Origin: Bemisia tabaci
Lineage: Eukaryota > Arthropoda > Insecta > Hemiptera > Aleyrodidae
DNA: 64,000 bases
Direction of reading: 5' to 3'
Assembly (NCBI RefSeq): GCF_918797505.1
Contig: NC_092797.1
Coordinates: forward strand, 39,507,372-39,571,371
Shown here piece after piece: positions 47,430 through 57,896 of this stretch (positions within the stretch are counted from its first letter, which is position 1; each line of letters opens with the position of its first letter). Below the pieces are notes generated by a model. That model saw only the letters and a program-made list of their open reading frames with translations, had not been told where the DNA came from and ran no database searches. Position numbers and translations under genes: made by a program.

Positions 47430-47680
47430 TCTCGATTAGACAGTACGTGCCCCCATTTCCCGAAACAAGGTCCAAATTTCGGAATTTTTGAGAATCTCCC
47501 GAAATTTTCCCGGAACTTTTAAGAATCCCGAAATGTTCCGGATGTTTTGCATTTTTCGGAACTTTCTTGGAACTTTTGAATAAACTTTAAAAAGAATCCC
47601 GGAACTTTTGACGGTTATGAGTTGGGAGAAATTGGAACAATGATAGTTCCGAATCCCGGAACTTTTAACCACCATGGACT
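47430..47680. repeat. Quasi-periodic CCCGGAACTTTT sequence
   Basis: CCCGGAACTTTT, CGGAACTTT and TCCCGAAATT recur at irregular spacing. The style is the same as K and J but with a different word. No terminal repeats were identified. Confidence 0.5.
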
Positions 47681-48698
47681 GGAAACACTGCCATTGGAAT
47701 ACCTGTATGAGGAGAGTACGGACATGTCGGTAACTTTGAGGTTAGATCTAGAGCACTCGTAAAAGAAGAATGCGTAAAAATTTGTACCTATACTTGGCTT
47801 AAGCGACAACAGGGCAAAGCGCAACCATCCCGCCAATCGAAGATCTGCGAGCATTTTGCACGGAGAATCGAAACAGAAGCATGTTGGAATGTATTTGCAT
47901 ACATTTGCGTCGGCGCAGCGCTGTGCCGCCGCCCGCCGGACCTTATTTATCCGCGGGGAGCCCCGGACGAGGCTAAAACAAACGGAGGAGGACAAAAGCA
48001 AGAAGAAAATATCATATTGTTCCGGGCGCTTGTAATTCAGGCTAATCGCCATCTTCCCGCTCGAACGTGTACCTGCGAACGCTCGCCTCTCTAACTAGAT
48101 CATATTTTATTTTCCCTCGCTTTGCTTTGGTCCGGCCGCGCATGCGCACCTGTAATGAATACCGCTTCCCTTTGTTTCCAGGCTCCAGAATCCTCGAGAT
48201 TCTTCTTCCTCCGCGCTACTGAAATCCACCTTGTATTTTTCAGCTAATTAACGAAGCCCGCGCAAGCGCAGTATGCAGAGAACTTTACCTTGCAACGGAA
48301 TAGATCGTTTTCGATACATCGAATGGGTGAGATTGTATCGATATCGATTGGTTCAACATGTAAACATAGCCTCAAAAGTCAATCGAGTAATCTGAGGAAA
48401 CGGGGTTTTTCTGATAGATTTTTGTATTCTTATGAGTACTAAATGGCATCGCAAGGTGAAATAGTTGGGAATTTTCTCATTTTCAGCTTTTCCGACTGAA
48501 ATCCTGAAAGTTTTGTTTGAGGTTATGTTCTATTGTTTTGAACCGAACGATACATCGAACCGCTATCGAAATCGATCGATCATTCCGCTTCGCAGGATTC
48601 GTTTTAATTTTTACCGGCGCCGGTGAGGTGCTCACGTTTTTTGCTCCTGCGAAATAGTCCCCGGTCATGTTTTCACGGATCGTGGTTTTATGTTACAG

Positions 48699-48826
48699 GG
48701 CTCCAGACGAAACTGTACTACGTGGAAAATGGGATAATGAACGACTACGCCCTCCAGTTTGTCGTCCCTGTGCCGGCGGAGATCCCAAGTCTTCAGTTCA
48801 GGTGGCAGAACCAGGCCTCGAAACCG
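48699..48826 (+). CDS. WIF-domain exon of a RYK/Derailed-like Wnt receptor (partial gene)
   Basis: RYK proteins (Derailed, Doughnut in flies) are single-pass receptors with an extracellular WIF domain that binds Wnt and a catalytically inactive intracellular kinase domain; they guide axons and muscle attachment. This 128-bp exon follows TTATGTTACAG and ends CCG|GTAAGT. It enters in phase 1 and leaves in phase 0, giving 43 residues. Seen directly: LYYVENGIMNDYALQF, then VVPVPAEIPSLQFRWQ, matching the WIF strand pattern (YYV, YAL-F, VP, FxW). The match is closer to RYK than to WIF1 or Shifted, which lack the YAL-F and VPxE arrangement. The signal peptide, the rest of the WIF domain, the transmembrane segment and the kinase region are outside what I can identify here. 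Derailed versus Doughnut orthology cannot be decided from 43 residues. Confidence 0.88.
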
Positions 48827-49129
48827 GTAAGTTAAAGCATATTTCAGCAATTTTGATGAATCCATGAGAATGAAAATACACCAACCGCGGAAAATGAAAA
48901 TGTTCAAGAGACGCCAAATACTGCGCAGTAGTAGAGGGAGTTGGTTTAAGCTGAAGCTTTTTGGTGCCAACGGACAATTCTTTTAGGATATTTTAAAGAC
49001 CCAAATTACATAGATAAGTCATCTTCAATGGATTTTCTGAAGATTGGGCTTTTTTAAGTTTCCGAGTCGGTGTGATTTCGTTCCAACAGATTCAGCCGTC
49101 ATGCATTTGTATTCTGAGTTTTCTGAACT

Positions 49130-49290
49130 TATCGTCCCCCTCGTAAAATTTGGCAGTAGAATGTGTGTTCCAAAATACTATAGACCTAAAGCCGGCTGTA
49201 AGATTTCCAATAGCTTCCATAGCCGGCAACACAATTTCTTATAGCCTTTTATAGCCAATGGCGATTAAGCAACGGCCTGGCGATAAAGTG
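49130..49290. repeat. Element U, left portion (quasi-periodic TATAGCCGGC)
   Basis: CTAAAGCCGGCTGTAAGATT, CATAGCCGGCAAC and TATAGCCAATGGCGAT recur. The right-hand relative at 49826-50077 has the same words, part in inverted order. Confidence 0.5.
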
Positions 49291-49495
49291 TATGCTAAAC
49301 GTTCCTAATTACGGATGCTAGGACTTGGTGACTTTTTGGACTACCGCTCTCTTTTTGGGCCGTAGTACCTTGATTTATTTTGCGAGGAAAGCTCCGTACT
49401 TTTGAAGGATGCCGATGCCTGCCATTCCTAATATGTCAATTTCGTATGATACTGTGCAATACCTCCGGTGTGAAATAGTTGCTTCACGCCGCGGC

Positions 49496-49628
49496 GCGGA
49501 GCGGCGGGCGGGCAGCCAGCGCGAAACGCGCATTGGCGCCTACAAACCTAACAGGGATACTTCACGCATTGCGCAATGCGTAAAGTATCCCTGTTAGGTT
49601 TGTAGGCGCCAGTGCGCCGCCGCTCCGC
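49496..49628. repeat. Near-perfect hairpin; 88-bp palindromic core
   Basis: From 49529 to 49616 the two 44-bp halves pair at 42 positions around ACGCATTGCGCAATGCGT; one of the two exceptions is a G-T wobble. Outside it, GCGGAGCGGCGG (49496) pairs with CCGCCGCTCCGC (49617), leaving a one-sided bulge. It could be a cruciform, a foldback element or a small-RNA precursor. No copy elsewhere in the window. Confidence 0.85.
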
Positions 49629-49825
49629 TTTGTGTTAGACTCTAATATTCAATCTCGTGGAGTCAGCGTTTTTCAACTCGTGACTTTGAAATGTTTGCAC
49701 TCTCTGTATGGATTATTCTCTTTTTAATTAATGAAAAATAATATGTAGTAAAGGAAAATATATTTTGCGTTTTGTAAATATCAAGGTGATTCCGTACAAA
49801 CTTAAGGATTTACAAAGCACACGAA

Positions 49826-50077
49826 TTTCTACACAATTTCTCATAACCTTTTATAGCCAATGGCGGAAAAGCAACAGCCAGGCGATAAAATGTAAAGCCC
49901 GGCGATAGGAACTATAGCCCGGCTGTATATATGTAATTTTTTATCGCTTCGTGTAGCCCGGCCGTATGATATTTTCCACTTCCTACAGCCAGCTATATGA
50001 TTTTCTATCGCCTCCTTCAGTCGGCTATAAGAATTCCTATGGTATTTTGAAACGCAGCTCCTATCGCCAATTTTTAC
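49826..50077. repeat. Element U, right portion
   Basis: ATAGCCCGGCTGTATATATG, GTAGCCCGGCCGTATGATAT and ACAGCCAGCTATATGATTTT alternate with short spacers. The word is repeated but mutated at each step. It ends at ACCAGCGG where element P copy 2 starts. Confidence 0.5.
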
Positions 50078-50355
50078 CAGCGGACCGATTATTGAAACTG
50101 ATAGATAAAGCGATAGACAAAGACGACAAAAGGGATTTGGAGGGATCCTATTGGTGGAAACGGGTTGTTGCAATGGACAAAGGAGGTAGGTAATCGACTA
50201 AGTAACGGCAACCCACGAGAAACCCGACAGTTAGTCTATCATTTCCCCCCTTAGTCGATGAGAACCACCCATTTCAACCAATAGAATTGCTTTATACCTC
50301 CTATGTCATCTTTGTCTATCGCTTTGTCTATCAGTTTCAATAATCGCCCCGCTGG
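50078..50355. mobile_element. Family P element, copy 2
   Basis: CCAGCGGACCGATTATTGAA to TTCAATAATCGCCCCGCTGG. Inner arms include TGATAGATAAAGCGATAGAC and its inverse GTCTATCGCTTTGTCTATCA. No frame. Copy 1 is at 45738. Confidence 0.78.
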
Positions 50356-50365
50356 GCCCCTCCAA

Positions 50366-50580
50366 GACGAAGGAACGTAACTCCATTCCAAGGCTTCCAA
50401 AATAACTCATACGGCATCAAGAATGTGAATGTTCGATTTCGTCCTAAAATTTTGGAAATTATAGCTTGGAATCGGAAAATCGGTAAAGTTCTCAGTCTGA
50501 AATTCTCATCAGCCTTCTAGTAGTATACAGTTTGCGAGGAGAAATTTTGCAACTTTGAAATGTAGTTTACGATTATTTTT
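50366..50580. mobile_element. Family E element, copy 3
   Basis: GACGAAGGAACGTAACTCC to GTAGTTTACG, with TTTGCGAGGAGAAATTTTGC near the right end. The right terminus is decayed. Confidence 0.6.
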
Positions 50581-51525
50581 TAGTTCAGTGAACCTTCGAA
50601 ACCAAATGTAAATTTAGGAGATGAGGCGTAAAAATCAGCACAACGACGAATTTTTGTTTTATTATGGTATGAGAAGGGACTGAATCAACGTGAAGTAACG
50701 AAATTACATCTTACACTCGTGCATCTTCGTTTTTGCTCGTAAGTTTTTATTAGACGACAAACTTAAATCCTGTAGACGCACGGAACCTATAACAATCGGT
50801 CGATATCTCGCACATCATTGTAGGAAGAACTCATTGTCAGAAAAACCAAATACAATCGTCCTCATTGAGTAATTTGATCCAGCAATCGGCTGACGTTGAA
50901 TATAACTGACCGCGTGCGTATTTTCGGAATCAGCATGAAGTAATACCTTTCAAGTGTTCTCTTCGCCGCACGTTCACCAAATTTCGGTACAAAGCCGCAA
51001 GGATGAGGCAGGTACCCACTGAAACCAAATCCTATTCGCTGTCGTTTTGTTTGAACTGTGAATCATAACCCTCATCCTTTTTGAATATCCTCCGCGGGCC
51101 TCGCCGTGCATTCATATATTTTATTGAAGAAGCGAAACAATCGGAATGAAATAGGATTAAAAGAGCGGGGCTCGGGTCGTTAAACGGTTTGACAGGTTTC
51201 GTACGGTGCCCCGTAGCATATGAATCGGTTTTCAAAAGCTTGATTGCTTCGTAACGCCGAGCCTGTTCTCGTGGAGAGAGAGGGTCTCCGTAAAATATGA
51301 TGGTACGCCAGGATCCGAGGTTGTTCACCGGGAACGAATCGGAGAGATGACGAAGTGGCGTGAGGGAATGAGAGCAAACTCAATAACAAAACTTAATGTT
51401 CGGGAATTTAAACTTGGTGGATCTGAGTGTGTTCCGCTGTACTTTTTTGTACTGTCAAATCTGATGGATTTACGGAGTCATACACGCATAGGGGTGGTGA
51501 TTTGAAATTGATACGTATATCGACG

Positions 51526-51824
51526 CAGGGTTGCCACAGTCAGGGAATACCGGGAAATGTCAGGAACTTTTTTCAAGTCAGGGAAAACCTCGAAATGTCA
51601 GGGAAAATGACGAAAATGTTAGGGGAAAATTCTTTAGTCGCCTTTATTTGTTTTCTAGAATGGTTTTGACGTTTCGAACAACAAATTTTGCCCGAAAACT
51701 ATTTCTAATTGTGTCTTTTTAACCATCCGGCATGTTTTCAATTGTCAGGGAATTTCACAAAATTTGTCAGGGAAAACAGTGAAATGTCAGGGAATTTCAT
51801 TTCATATATTCGGTGGCTACCCTG
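51526..51824. mobile_element. Family J element, copy 1
   Basis: CAGGGTTGCCACAG and inverted GTGGCTACCCTG bound an interior dominated by irregular GTCAGGGAA(A/T) words. A middle part (TTCGAACAACAAATTTTGCC) matches copy 2 at 61738. Confidence 0.75.
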
Positions 51825-52245
51825 TCGGCGATGAAACTCCCGAACCTACCATACGAAGAGCTCATCGCGTGAGAACACAATACTTGAAACGGGATAGGAA
51901 CCCTATAGTTGGTAATTTACGAGCTGCTAGGAGGATGAAGGAAAGAGGGATTGTGTAATGGGAGAAAAAGAGTGATTGATACCCGATGGAATCCATAAGT
52001 TGCAAGCTGCCCAGATGTTCTGGGTGACATACTTACGCGGCCACCACGACAACCACGTACAGCCGATTACAGAAGCTCGGCTCGATCATTGTAAAACAAC
52101 CTGGCGAATTATACCGTTTTCGAAGCTTCCAACAACAACCCAAGCACCTCTGGTCTCTCCTTTCAGGAACCCTCTACGTTGCCAACAGTGTTCTCGCTTT
52201 CTTACTCAAGTAAACAAGTGGTAGTAAAACCAGACGCTTCTTATA

Positions 52246-52500
52246 CTGCCGTGCTAAGGAAGAACGTCGTATGAACATTCGAGAGTTGTCAATTTCCTTT
52301 AGTAAAATGTTTGTTCTCGAGGAAGGATATGGATATTCTTCCTTGAACTTTTCAGGAACTTTCGGTAAAATTGCGTACAAAATTATCTGAAAAATTGAAG
52401 ATAAATATTTATGAGTTCAGCAAGAAATTCGCGCATATTTTATAAATGGTAATTTGGCAACGCCTGAAGGTTCATACACCGTTTTTCCTTAGGACGGCAG
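52246..52500. mobile_element. Family C element, copy 7
   Basis: CTGCCGTGCTAAGGAAGAAC to GTTTTTCCTTAGGACGGCAG, flanked by TATA on both sides (52242-52245 and 52501-52504). 255 bp. With 2360 and 34742 it supports a 4-bp target duplication for this family. Confidence 0.82.
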
Positions 52501-52967
52501 TATAAACCACCCGCTTTAACTCGTAGTTTCCCCCAAATGATCATTTCTTGCAATCCGCACCTACTTTACAATCATCAGATATTTTTACCAATAATCAAAT
52601 AAACTGTTTTGTCATTTCTTTAGTTAAGCGAATCATTCTTATCATTAGCGTAAAAAGCTAGGCAACTTTAAAATTAGCCTCGAAAAATCCAGTTTTGCTC
52701 TCTGTACTCATGTTACCGATGCACCGAAGCCTTGTCCTAATCAATTGATTTAATTTTTCGATGACAATTTATCGAAGCAGCCTCAATTTTTTGTGGAAAA
52801 GTGTTCTCTATAGTATCTCGTGCCCACTGTACTTCAAAGAGTGACCACTCGTGACTGTCAAAGAAAATTTGACTGCATTTTGCGGCAAGGAATACTACGA
52901 TTTCTGACTCTTGAAATATAGTCATACTCTCTCGTCAGAGAACGTCGGATTTGGTGACGGCTCTTTA

Positions 52968-53112
52968 ACTAACTAACTAGTTAGTTAGTTAGTATAATTT
53001 TAAGACAATAATTATATATAAAATTATAATTTTATTTAAAATTAGTTAGTTAGTTAATTACTTAGTTAACGACGATCTAATTATATATAAAATTATAATT
53101 GTATGTATAATT
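52968..53112. repeat. TAGT repeat and AT-rich duplicated unit
   Basis: AACTAACTAACTAGTTAGTT is palindromic and is followed by AATTATATATAAAATTATAA, another TTAGTTAGTTAG block and a second copy of the AATTATATATAAAATTATAA unit. Simple-sequence expansion. Confidence 0.75.
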
Positions 53113-53597
53113 ACGAGTAGAGATCGGTAACGTATGGAAAGCATCGGCAGCGCCGCGACGGGTCATTCCATTGCTATTGCGTTCGCGCCGGGCGTCACTT
53201 TCCTCGGACCGACAAGGCCGACTACACACTGACAAGCGGACCAGCATCAGATGCCACTCACACTCGTCTGGGATTAACGGACAGTGGTCAGCGCTCCCCC
53301 GCCCGCCCCGGCGACAGCCAGCGGTCATCGGTCAATTCCACCACCGTCTGTATGTCACTTCCTCGCACAGTGCCCTCGCACATCTTCATCCAGGATGGAG
53401 CTCCCATCCATACAGGCCGACCCCCAGTCCGACAGACTCGGGTTTGCGGGCGTATTATGCGTGATAGAGGGGATGCGTGAGGAATCGAGGGAAAGAGAAG
53501 CGGATGAAGATGGAGAAGAATAACAGGGAAGGAAGAAGAGGAGAAGCGGAATGAGGTGAGGAGAAGAAAGAGGAGGAAATCAAGAAGAGGAGAAAAG

Positions 53598-53822
53598 CAC
53601 TGGAAAAAAACACATTGGATCTAGAGTCCAGACTCTTACAAACATCGACAAGAAAAAATACTCTTGATTCAATCAGATTTTTGCTTAAATCAAGAACCAA
53701 GCCTCTTAATTTGAGCGGGTTTCCTTTTGATTTAAGCTTAAATCTGATTGAATCAATAGTATTTTTTCTTGTCGATGTTTTCAAGAGTCTGGACTCTAGA
53801 TCCAATGTGTTTTTTTCCAGTG
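53598..53822. mobile_element. Family A palindromic element, copy 4
   Basis: CACTGGAAAAAAACACATTG to CAATGTGTTTTTTTCCAGTG, flanked by AG on both sides. It lies inside a purine-rich tract (53480-53597). The arms are nearly perfect. Confidence 0.88.
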
Positions 53823-53969
53823 AGGAGGACAGAATCGTCAGATTGAATCGCGAAGAAAAGTCTCAAAAGATTTGAAAAACAAGAGCGTACAAGTTTTCTA
53901 CGAAATTCATAAGTAATCGGAGGAAATTCGGCAGTGCCCAAACCGCGTTTTTTCTTAATGCTTCAGTAT

Positions 53970-54150
53970 TGAAGCGTAGGGCAATGATATCGGTAATAAC
54001 GCCTTCATGCAACTATTCGTGCTCGATGGATGTCCGTGTTGCTTGCTAAAAATCGAAGGCGCTTGGGTAACTCTAGCTCTAGCCGTTGAAGTAGTGCTCG
54101 TAGCGACGCGAAGTACGCTGTCGCAACTCCGTTCGGCGGTGGGATATAAT
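53970..54150. repeat. Family O fragment, copy 3
   Basis: AACGCCTTCATGCAACTATT and GGATGTCCGTGTTGC, then TCGAAGGCGCTTGGGTAACT. Longest O fragment here. Terminal structure unresolved. Confidence 0.5.
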
Positions 54151-54324
54151 ATCATGATATAAAAATGGTGTAAAAATATATCTTCCTGTCCTCTTATCTT
54201 ATTTTGTATTTCAGAATTTCATCTTGCAAAATATTCGTAACGGCGCAGCACGGTGCGGTGCGCCACACTCCGCTGCCATCCGCTGCGTGCCATATCATGC
54301 ATCATGGACTAGAATCACTGGAGC

Positions 54325-54400
54325 GCCTTCCATTTTTTCCTATGCAACACGCGTATCCATAGAGTACGAATAGTTGTATTAATCAAGGCGTTATTATTTA
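54325..54400. repeat. Family O fragment, copy 4
   Basis: GCGCCTTCCATTTTTTCCTA, ATGCAACACGCGTATCC and GTATTAATCAAGGCG. Inverted relative to the piece at 56040, about 1.7 kb away. Confidence 0.5.
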
Positions 54401-55480
54401 CATCATTGAGTGCGTTGCGATACTCGCATAGAGACATCCCGCCCCGTCTTACTTCACCTGAGTGTCGTTTAAAAAATTAAATTAAAAAATGCTATTAATT
54501 TGAAACCGTTTGGTTAAAAGAACGAAAAACTTTGTAAATTTTAAGGGAAGCTTCTTTTTAGTCATAATCATACCTACAATTGGACCAAGTTTAACAGAAA
54601 GAAACCAAGCCACATCAGCTATTGCCAAATTTAACTGGGCAATTTAATTTTTTACGAGAGATCGTTTGTGCGGATTCCTTTGAAATTTTTAAGGAATTCG
54701 CTTGAAACTATGGAGAATTTTCACTGAAATTTGCACGAAAATCTACACAACCGTTTTCATGGAAAAAATTAACTTGCCAGATTAAATTTGGCAATAGCTG
54801 ATGTGGCTTGGTTCCTTTCTGTTTAACGCGGTCCAATTTTTCCTCCCGTATTCCCTCTCCGTCTTCCTCCTCTTTTCCTCGTCTTCCTCTTCCCATTTTC
54901 CTCTCCTCCTTCCTTCTCTTTTGCTATTCATCTGCGGGCTTCTGTTATCTTTTTTCCACCATTCTCCCTCTATTTTTCGTCGGCTCCAATGTAAACCGAA
55001 GACTCACGTCCGAAAGACTCCAGTCAGTCCGACCAGGGCTACGAAGTCGGCCGCCTGTGTTCCGCCCGGATCCCGCCAAACCGGTTGGCGCGCCCCCCTG
55101 CCACCCCTCGCCTCATCCCTCGAGATCTCGCAGATTTGTCACAAAGCGGGAACAACCCCGCGCTGCGCGTCCGGGACGCACGAAATCCCCTTTTAGCGAG
55201 GCTTAAATCAACCTGTCAGATTAACGCATACTTTAACACCTTCCTGCTTCCCGTTTTCCTTTCAGATTCCACCCTCCTCCCCCTCGTCCGCTTTCGTGCA
55301 GTCGCTCCAGCTCTGGTTTTCGTCTGCAACCCCTCCCGCCCCCCTCCCCCCCGTGCCCGATTTTGCATCAACGCCTGCTTCTCGCTTTTGACGAGGGAGC
55401 GCCTCTAACTGACGACTTTTTATCAGATCTATTCGTACAGCGAGATGTATCGAGTCTGCTCTCTAGAGTGCTCTTGACTA
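54401..55480. other. No firm feature; pyrimidine-rich part
   Basis: 54590-54820 contains an inverted pair AACCAAGCCACATCAGCTAT / ATAGCTGATGTGGCTTGGTT about 200 bp apart, so another inverted-repeat element is likely. 54830-54970 is CT-rich and 55040-55410 GC-rich, with open frames that look like composition artefacts. Confidence 0.45.
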
Positions 55481-55481
55481 T

Positions 55482-55636
55482 CAGTGGCGACTATCGATCA
55501 TCGATATTTCTCCATTTGAAGCTATGGTAAAGAATCTATCATCAAGGTGTTCGCTGCGAGCACCCTGTTAATCGATCCTCTGCCATAGGTTTAAATGGCA
55601 GATCAATATATATATCGCAAAGCACGCCACGCTGTG
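55482..55636. mobile_element. Family F element, copy 4
   Basis: CAGTGGCG at the left. CACGCCACGCTGTG at the right, a degraded terminus. The flanks TTGACTAT and TGACTAT suggest an 8-bp duplication with one base lost. Interior CATTTGAAGCTATGG and GGTTTAAATGGCAG. Confidence 0.65.
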
Positions 55637-55639
55637 ACT

Positions 55640-57730
55640 ATTACTTGAATTGTTCAATGTGTCTATTCTTGACCGGTTCCAACTATGCTGATTTTTTTAA
55701 TTCCAAACTGCACACAAATTTGAAGCAAGAATAATGGTATATAGACAGTTCTAAACTTTGAGCTTGAAGGAGCTAAGCATGATAGAGCAGTTAAATCGGC
55801 AATAAAGAGCCTGAACATTAATTGCTGCGTTCGTGCTCCAGAAAGTAAAAGAAGGTTGATTGAAGTGTTTTTTTCCTCTTCTTTTTTTTCTCTTTTTTTT
55901 CCTAAGCCGAAGGACTTCTAAATTTTAGCATTTTTCGATGGACAGCATTTTTTAACGTAATTTCTCAAAATACTTTCAGGTAGAATAAGACAGAGCGGGA
56001 CTTCTCGTGCTAATATCTCAACGCTTTTAATGATGTTGATATTAACGCCTTGATTAATACAACTATTCGTACTCTATGGACACGCGTGTTGCATTTAAAA
56101 AAACGGAAGGCGCTCTGGTAATTCCAGTTTAAGATGCATCCTCCCACGTCAAAGCGACATGAGGTCCAAGAATGGAGGCCTTATTTTGTCTTTTTCATTA
56201 CTTGAAAATACGCGGATTATTCGACTCACTTCACTCTGATCCATTAACCAATTAATCCATACATTTTCTCAATAACGGCTGTATAATTATTTCCGCGCAG
56301 TAATTGTACCCGTGTATCGAAAGCAAACCCCCACAAGAGGACGAGAACCGAAATGATGAAGTTATTTCCAGAATTACAAATTTGCGTTGAAAGATTAAGG
56401 CTGTGGCAAAAAACAAAGTCCTAGTTCCCAAATGAGCGGCGCTAGGCATACCTGTAATTTAGTAATTATTTACTTTGGCCGGGAGCGTGGGTACGCACCT
56501 CTGTTGCCACACCGGTCGATTTTTTTATATTTTTTCCGCGGCCGTAACCGGGAACCCACGACTGTCGGACCGCGTCATGCAACACGGCCCGAAAATGGGC
56601 AGGTGGCATTTGTTAGCCGGGTAATTAGCAAGCCGTTTACAGCCCCGCTAACGTGGTAAACGACTAAACGCTGGAGTCGAGGTTTCCTAAACCAACACGG
56701 GGCCAAATCAAACAAACGGTGCTTTTATTTGAATGTTCTGAAATAATTTGAAGACAGGAAACGCAAGAGTGAATGTTTGCCCAGTCTGTTTGTGATTACA
56801 GTTGACGCTAGTTCAGTTCATCTCGGGGACCAGGCGAAGAAGAGTAGAGGAAAGAGTACATTTAGCGACTTGTTGCCAAGTCTCCTACACTAATATTTGA
56901 TTTTCCGAACAGAGGGCACATTGGTCGATAATTGGAATTAGAATTTATGCCACGAAACTCATCGAGAAATTATCTCTCTATGGAGAGTATTTAATTTCTT
57001 TCAGTTTTCCTTTTCTCTACCTCTTCTTTCAGTTTCATCTGCAGTTTATAGCACATTCACTGATTTAACAATATGAATTAGAAAATACTATTGAGCCTTC
57101 TCCCCCCCTCTTTCTCTCTTTCATAATTTCTTGTTAGTAAGTTTTCGTCGTATACATAGGTATACTCGGTCCATTCCACATTTCTTTTGGCTTTTTTTTT
57201 TACATTTCTCATTTTGCACTTATTCCGAATTTTCATCGATTGATTTGCTTCATTTCAAACGGATCGATTGAATCACCGAGACGAAGCAATAAAAATGGTT
57301 ACCGAGTGTAAAAACAATTGCAGGGTTTTTAGTGACGGGAATAAGAAAACTAGAGAGAACACCGGGGATTTTGAATAGAAAGAAAAAAACTGAAAAACTT
57401 GGTAGATTTTAATATCGCACGGTATAAATATTAATACTGCTGGAAATGTTGTTTTAATCGTTTAAATGACTACATCACTGAATTCTGCCCTTTCTCTCTT
57501 CTTTTATGACCCACGAAACACTTTGAAAAAACACAAACAAGAGAAAAAGTAGGGAATCGAAGACTGTATAAAAGTGATGAACCCCGCAATCAGCTCTTTC
57601 ATTCCGATTTTCATTCCGAGATCAACGAATCCCCTCAAAATATGTCAATCATACGGTCAGATTTAGATTTACATCGGGATCGACCTACGTCATTTTTTAT
57701 TTTGACGAGTATAAGAATAACAAGCAATCC
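55640..57730. other. No gene recognised; family O fragment near 56040-56130
   Basis: 56040-56130 carries AACGCCTTGATTAATACAAC and GTGTTGCATTTAAAA, the inverse of the O piece at 54325. The rest is AT- or CT-rich with no recognisable coding or terminal repeats. Confidence 0.4.
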
Positions 57731-57733
57731 AGC

Positions 57734-57896
57734 CAGTGGCGTGGCGTGCTTAGCGATCTATCGATATTTCCCCATTTGAAGCTGTTGTAAATAATCGATT
57801 ATTAAGGTGTTCGCTGCGAACACCCTGTTAATCGATACTTTTCCGTAGTTTTAAATGGCCGATTAATCGATACATCGCAAAGTACGCCACGCCACT
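57734..57896. mobile_element. Family F hAT-like element, copy 5
   Basis: CAGTGGCGTGGCGTGC to GTACGCCACGCCACTG with a perfect 8-bp direct repeat AATCCAGC (57726-57733 and 57897-57904). The interior runs opposite to copy 2 at 35205. Best evidence for the 8-bp duplication of this family. Confidence 0.88.

Larger units (their letters stand above)
1..48698 (+). other. Giant intron upstream of the RYK-like WIF exon (inferred)
   Basis: No exon of the gene could be recognised upstream of 48699, and the exon there begins in phase 1 after an AG, so the sequence before it is intron at least locally. Two juxtaposed 3'/5' splice sites of recursive-splicing type on the same strand (1766/1767 and 23378/23379) support one continuous intron covering the whole stretch. 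The interval is dominated by short inverted-repeat transposons, listed separately. I cannot exclude small unrecognised exons or nested genes. Confidence 0.55.

Noticed and set aside
53077..53540. Open frames in the GC-rich part before family A copy 4
   Set aside because: Several registers are open on both strands with no domain. Treated as composition effects.
55960..55990. TTTCAG|GTAGAA as a ratchet point in the downstream intron
   Set aside because: The donor half deviates from consensus at important positions and the tract is interrupted by purines.
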